This document shows, one piece after another, positions 61,414 to 64,000 of a stretch of DNA of 64,000 nt. The DNA comes from Moorena bouillonii PNG. Its GTDB lineage: Bacteria; Cyanobacteriota; Cyanobacteriia; Cyanobacteriales; Coleofasciculaceae. The stretch is taken from contig NZ_MKZS01000001.1 of assembly GCF_001942495.1 (NCBI RefSeq), forward strand, positions 7,242,184-7,306,183, read 5' to 3'. Position numbers and translations under genes: made by a program. The notes under the pieces are model-generated. The model saw only the letters and a program-made list of their open reading frames with translations, had not been told where the DNA came from and searched no databases. The first letter of the stretch is position 1. Every line of letters begins with the position of its first letter.

Positions 61414-63819
61414 ATGGCTGGACCAAAACATCTTGTTAAGAAAATAAGAGAAGCAAAAAAGAAGCAGCTTAAACAGTTAGATTTAAGCAGTAATTTTTTG
61501 TCTAACGATGATGTTAATTTCACTGAAATACTAACTAAAGTTTTTAATTTATCACAGTTGGAAGTATTGGATTTAAGCGGAAAACAATTAAAAACAGTCC
61601 CAGAATCCATCGGAAAGCTTACCAACTTAACCAAGCTTAATTTAAGCGGTAATCAATTAACAATAGTCCCAGAATCCATCGGAAAGCTTACCAACTTAAC
61701 CGAGCTTAATTTAAGCGGTAATAAATTAACAACAGTCCCAGAATCCATCGGAAAGCTTACCAACTTAACCGAGCTTAATTTAAGTAAAAATCAATTAACA
61801 ATAGTCCCAGAATCCATCGGAAAGCTTACCAACTTAACCAAGCTTAATTTAAGCTTTAATCACTTTAATCAATTAACAATAGTCCCAGAATCCATCGGAA
61901 AACTTACCAACTTAACCGAGCTTAATTTAAGTACAAATAACTTAAAAAAAATCCCAGAATCCATCAATAAGCTAATCCTTTTAACCCAGCTTGATTTAAG
62001 CTTTAATCAATTAACAATAGTCCCAGAATCCATCACCAAGCTATCTAACTTAACCCAGCTTAATTTAAGGGATAATCCCCTTAAAAATATACCAATAGAA
62101 ATTGCAGAAGATGGTATTGGAGCAATCAGATCTTATTTCCGACAACTCAAAGAAGGAGAAGATTATATCTATGAAGCAAAACTCCTGATTGTTGGTGAAG
62201 GATGTGCTGGAAAAACAACACTAGCCAAAAAGATAGAAAACCCACACTATCAACTACAAAACGAAAAATCTACAGAAGGAATTGACATTATCCAATGGAC
62301 ATTTCCACTGGAGGACGGTCGAGACTTTCGGGTTAATATCTGGGACTTTGGGGGACAAGAAATTTATCACGCCACTCATAAATTCTTCCTGACCAAACGT
62401 TCTCTTTACACCCTAGTGGTAGATACTAGGAAAGAACACAGAAACTTATACTACTGGCTTAATATAGTAGAACTCTTAAGCGACAACAGTCCTCTCTTAA
62501 TTATCAAGAATCAGATACAAAATCGTCATATAGACATAAACGAGCGCGCCTTACGGGGACAGTTTACCAATTTGAAAGAAACCCTAGCAACTAACCTAGC
62601 GACTAACCGAGGTTTAGAGGATATTCTTACCCAAATTAAATTTTATGTGAGCAACCTCCCCCACATTAAAGAAGCCGCTTTACCTAGAACATGGAAACAA
62701 GTCAGAGAAGCTTTAGAAGAAGATAGCCGTAATTACATCAGTCTGGATGAATATCTACAGATCTGCTCAAACAATGGGTTTACTTTATACAAGGATAAAT
62801 TACAGTTAAGCGGGTACCTACACGATCTGGGAGTGTGTTTGCATTTTCAAGATGACCCTCTATTAAAGAAAACGGTGATTCTCAAACCGGAATGGGCTAC
62901 TGATGCTGTCTATAAAGTGCTAGATAACAATGACGTTATTAGCAATCAAGGTCGCTTTAACCGCGCTGATTTAGAAAAAATTTGGTCGGAAGAAAAATAT
63001 GCTAATATGCACGAGGAACTGTTAAACTTGATGAGTACTTTTCAACTTTGCTATCAAATCCCTGGGAGTAAAGATAGCTACATCGCGCCACAACTACTAA
63101 CTTTAAATCAACCTGAGTATGATTGGGATGAATCTGACAATCTAATTCTCCGTTGTAAATATGAATTCATGCCCAAAGGTATTATCTCTTGGTTTATTGT
63201 GGAAATGCATGAGTTGATTTACCAGCAGCAACATGTGTGGAGAAGTGGGGTTATCTTAAACAAAGATAACACCAAAGCAGAAGTAATTGAATATTACGAA
63301 AAAGGAGAAATTCAAATTAGAGTTACTGGTCAATATAAACGAGACTTGTTGACTATTGTTACTAAGGAACTAGATAAGATCCATGCTTCTTATAACCGAT
63401 TGAGGTGTAGTAAGTTAATCCCCTGTAATTGTGATACTTGTAAAAACAGTCAAAATCCTTATTTCTATGAATTTGATAAATTAAGAGAGCGGATTAGTAA
63501 TAATAAGTATACGATTGAATGTGATAGTCCTCCCTATAAGACAGTTGAGGTATCAAGTTTAATTGATGATGTGATAAAACCCTCGGATATCACACCAGCT
63601 CTCCAACCACCTCCTAAGAATAAGCCTGAACCCGACCCACGACCTATAAATAAGCCCCCAGAGGAGAAATGGACTCTCTCAAATAAACTTGCTCTGATCA
63701 GCATAATAGCGGGCTTATTTGTAGGAATAGGGGGATGGCTGTTTAACGGACTTCTTAATGACAAGGTAATAGAAAAGCCTAGTCGAGATCCAGGAACACA
63801 ACAAGAGCAACTAGATTAA
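61414..63819 (+). CDS. Roco protein (LRR-Roc-COR) with C-terminal membrane helix
   Basis: The 801-residue protein has about nine 23-residue leucine-rich repeats (residues 45-230, e.g. SIGKLTNLTELNLSGNQLTI), a Roc GTPase domain with G1 GEGCAGKTT (261-269) and G3 DFGGQE (311-316), and a COR domain (about 420-650). A C-terminal region with CNCDTCKNSQNP follows, then a Pro-rich linker (PPPKNKPEPDPRPINKPPEE) and one membrane helix (KLALISIIAGLFVGIGGWLF, about 757-780). The usual NKxD G4 motif is not obvious (IIKNQIQNR). Such Roco proteins are common in large-genome filamentous cyanobacteria; role unknown. The 69-bp LRR units are nearly identical at DNA level. Confidence 0.92.
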   Translation: MAGPKHLVKKIREAKKKQLKQLDLSSNFLSNDDVNFTEILTKVFNLSQLEVLDLSGKQLKTVPESIGKLTNLTKLNLSGNQLTIVPESIGKLTNLTELNLSGNKLTTVPESIGKLTNLTELNLSKNQLTIVPESIGKLTNLTKLNLSFNHFNQLTIVPESIGKLTNLTELNLSTNNLKKIPESINKLILLTQLDLSFNQLTIVPESITKLSNLTQLNLRDNPLKNIPIEIAEDGIGAIRSYFRQLKEGEDYIYEAKLLIVGEGCAGKTTLAKKIENPHYQLQNEKSTEGIDIIQWTFPLEDGRDFRVNIWDFGGQEIYHATHKFFLTKRSLYTLVVDTRKEHRNLYYWLNIVELLSDNSPLLIIKNQIQNRHIDINERALRGQFTNLKETLATNLATNRGLEDILTQIKFYVSNLPHIKEAALPRTWKQVREALEEDSRNYISLDEYLQICSNNGFTLYKDKLQLSGYLHDLGVCLHFQDDPLLKKTVILKPEWATDAVYKVLDNNDVISNQGRFNRADLEKIWSEEKYANMHEELLNLMSTFQLCYQIPGSKDSYIAPQLLTLNQPEYDWDESDNLILRCKYEFMPKGIISWFIVEMHELIYQQQHVWRSGVILNKDNTKAEVIEYYEKGEIQIRVTGQYKRDLLTIVTKELDKIHASYNRLRCSKLIPCNCDTCKNSQNPYFYEFDKLRERISNNKYTIECDSPPYKTVEVSSLIDDVIKPSDITPALQPPPKNKPEPDPRPINKPPEEKWTLSNKLALISIIAGLFVGIGGWLFNGLLNDKVIEKPSRDPGTQQEQLD

Positions 63820-63874
63820 TCGTAGGGTGGGCAGTGTCTAGTAACGGACTTTTTAAGGTGATCTCTATTCAGAG

Positions 63875-63961
63875 TTTGACCTGGTGGTGCGTTACGGGAC
63901 GTACTGTCCCAACACTTACTAAGCCTTGGGTCTTGGCGAACCCGCCCCTAACGCACCCTAC
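63875..63961. repeat. MITE-like inverted repeat (GGTGCGTTACGGG ends), copy 2
   Basis: GTTTGACCTGGTGGTGCGTT + ACGGGAC and CGCCCCTAACGCACCCTAC are inverted ends similar to copy 1 at 61185-61263; the interior differs. Confidence 0.7.
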
Positions 63962-64000
63962 TGGAGTGACCACTCTTAAAAAGTGCATTATACAGAAAAA

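Overview
The window reads as chromosomal DNA from a large-genome, phycoerythrin-containing filamentous cyanobacterium. The evidence is: C-phycoerythrin subunit genes with a full set of rod linkers and bilin lyases, many GCGATCGC (HIP1) octamers, a hormogonium polysaccharide (hps) locus, NblA, a Roco protein, and an extreme load of short tandem and palindromic repeats in nearly every intergenic gap. The overall look is that of marine Moorena/Lyngbya-type genomes; that attribution is inference, not something a single marker here proves.

Region 1 (1-26.8 kb) is a phycobilisome supercluster. On the plus strand are the tail of a HEAT-repeat bilin lyase, a Uma2-family protein, cpeB-cpeA (with a TTGT-N4-TTGT direct repeat upstream and a strong hairpin downstream) and a cpeZ-like HEAT protein. 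On the minus strand are a run of four rod linkers (12.3 to 8.7 kb), a tandem two-domain linker with a coiled-coil tail, a ribbon-helix-helix protein made of eight 35-residue coiled-coil repeats, a further HEAT protein, a 68-residue protein and a pentapeptide-repeat protein. Farther on come a CpcS/CpeS-family lyase, an IS605 element, a secreted filamentous-haemagglutinin-like protein, a small nblA gene, a tnpB-only element, a second CpcS/CpeS-type lyase overlapping a zincin-like protein gene, and a cpcG rod-core linker. Together these cover pigment apoproteins, bilin attachment, rod assembly, rod-core attachment and phycobilisome breakdown.

Region 2 (26.8-48.1 kb) is mostly housekeeping and envelope: RluD, a five-PAS histidine kinase, an NlpC/P60 hydrolase, a secreted or outer-membrane protein, tRNA-Ser(GCU), a family 4 glycosyltransferase, a Wzz/BY-kinase, a DUF255 thioredoxin-like protein, FtsI with an FtsL-like partner, a tnpB element with its own small ribbon-helix-helix gene, and GlgB.

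Region 3 (48.3-57.1 kb, minus strand) is an hps-type locus: HpsA-like giant protein followed by four pseudopilin-like proteins. Region 4 (57.8-64 kb) has UrtD (fused to a TerB-like domain) and UrtE of the urea transporter, remnants of toxin-antitoxin pairs around an 18-bp repeat array, and a Roco (LRR-Roc-COR) protein.

The most unusual material is of two kinds. First, the phycobilisome accessory pair (tandem linker plus coiled-coil repeat protein) share a C-terminal module. Second, there are repeat families that behave like mobile elements: one with conserved inverted ends and interchangeable tandem-repeat cores, and palindromic repeats that sit in frame inside at least five protein-coding genes, including a prepilin leader, a glycosyltransferase and a transposon nuclease.
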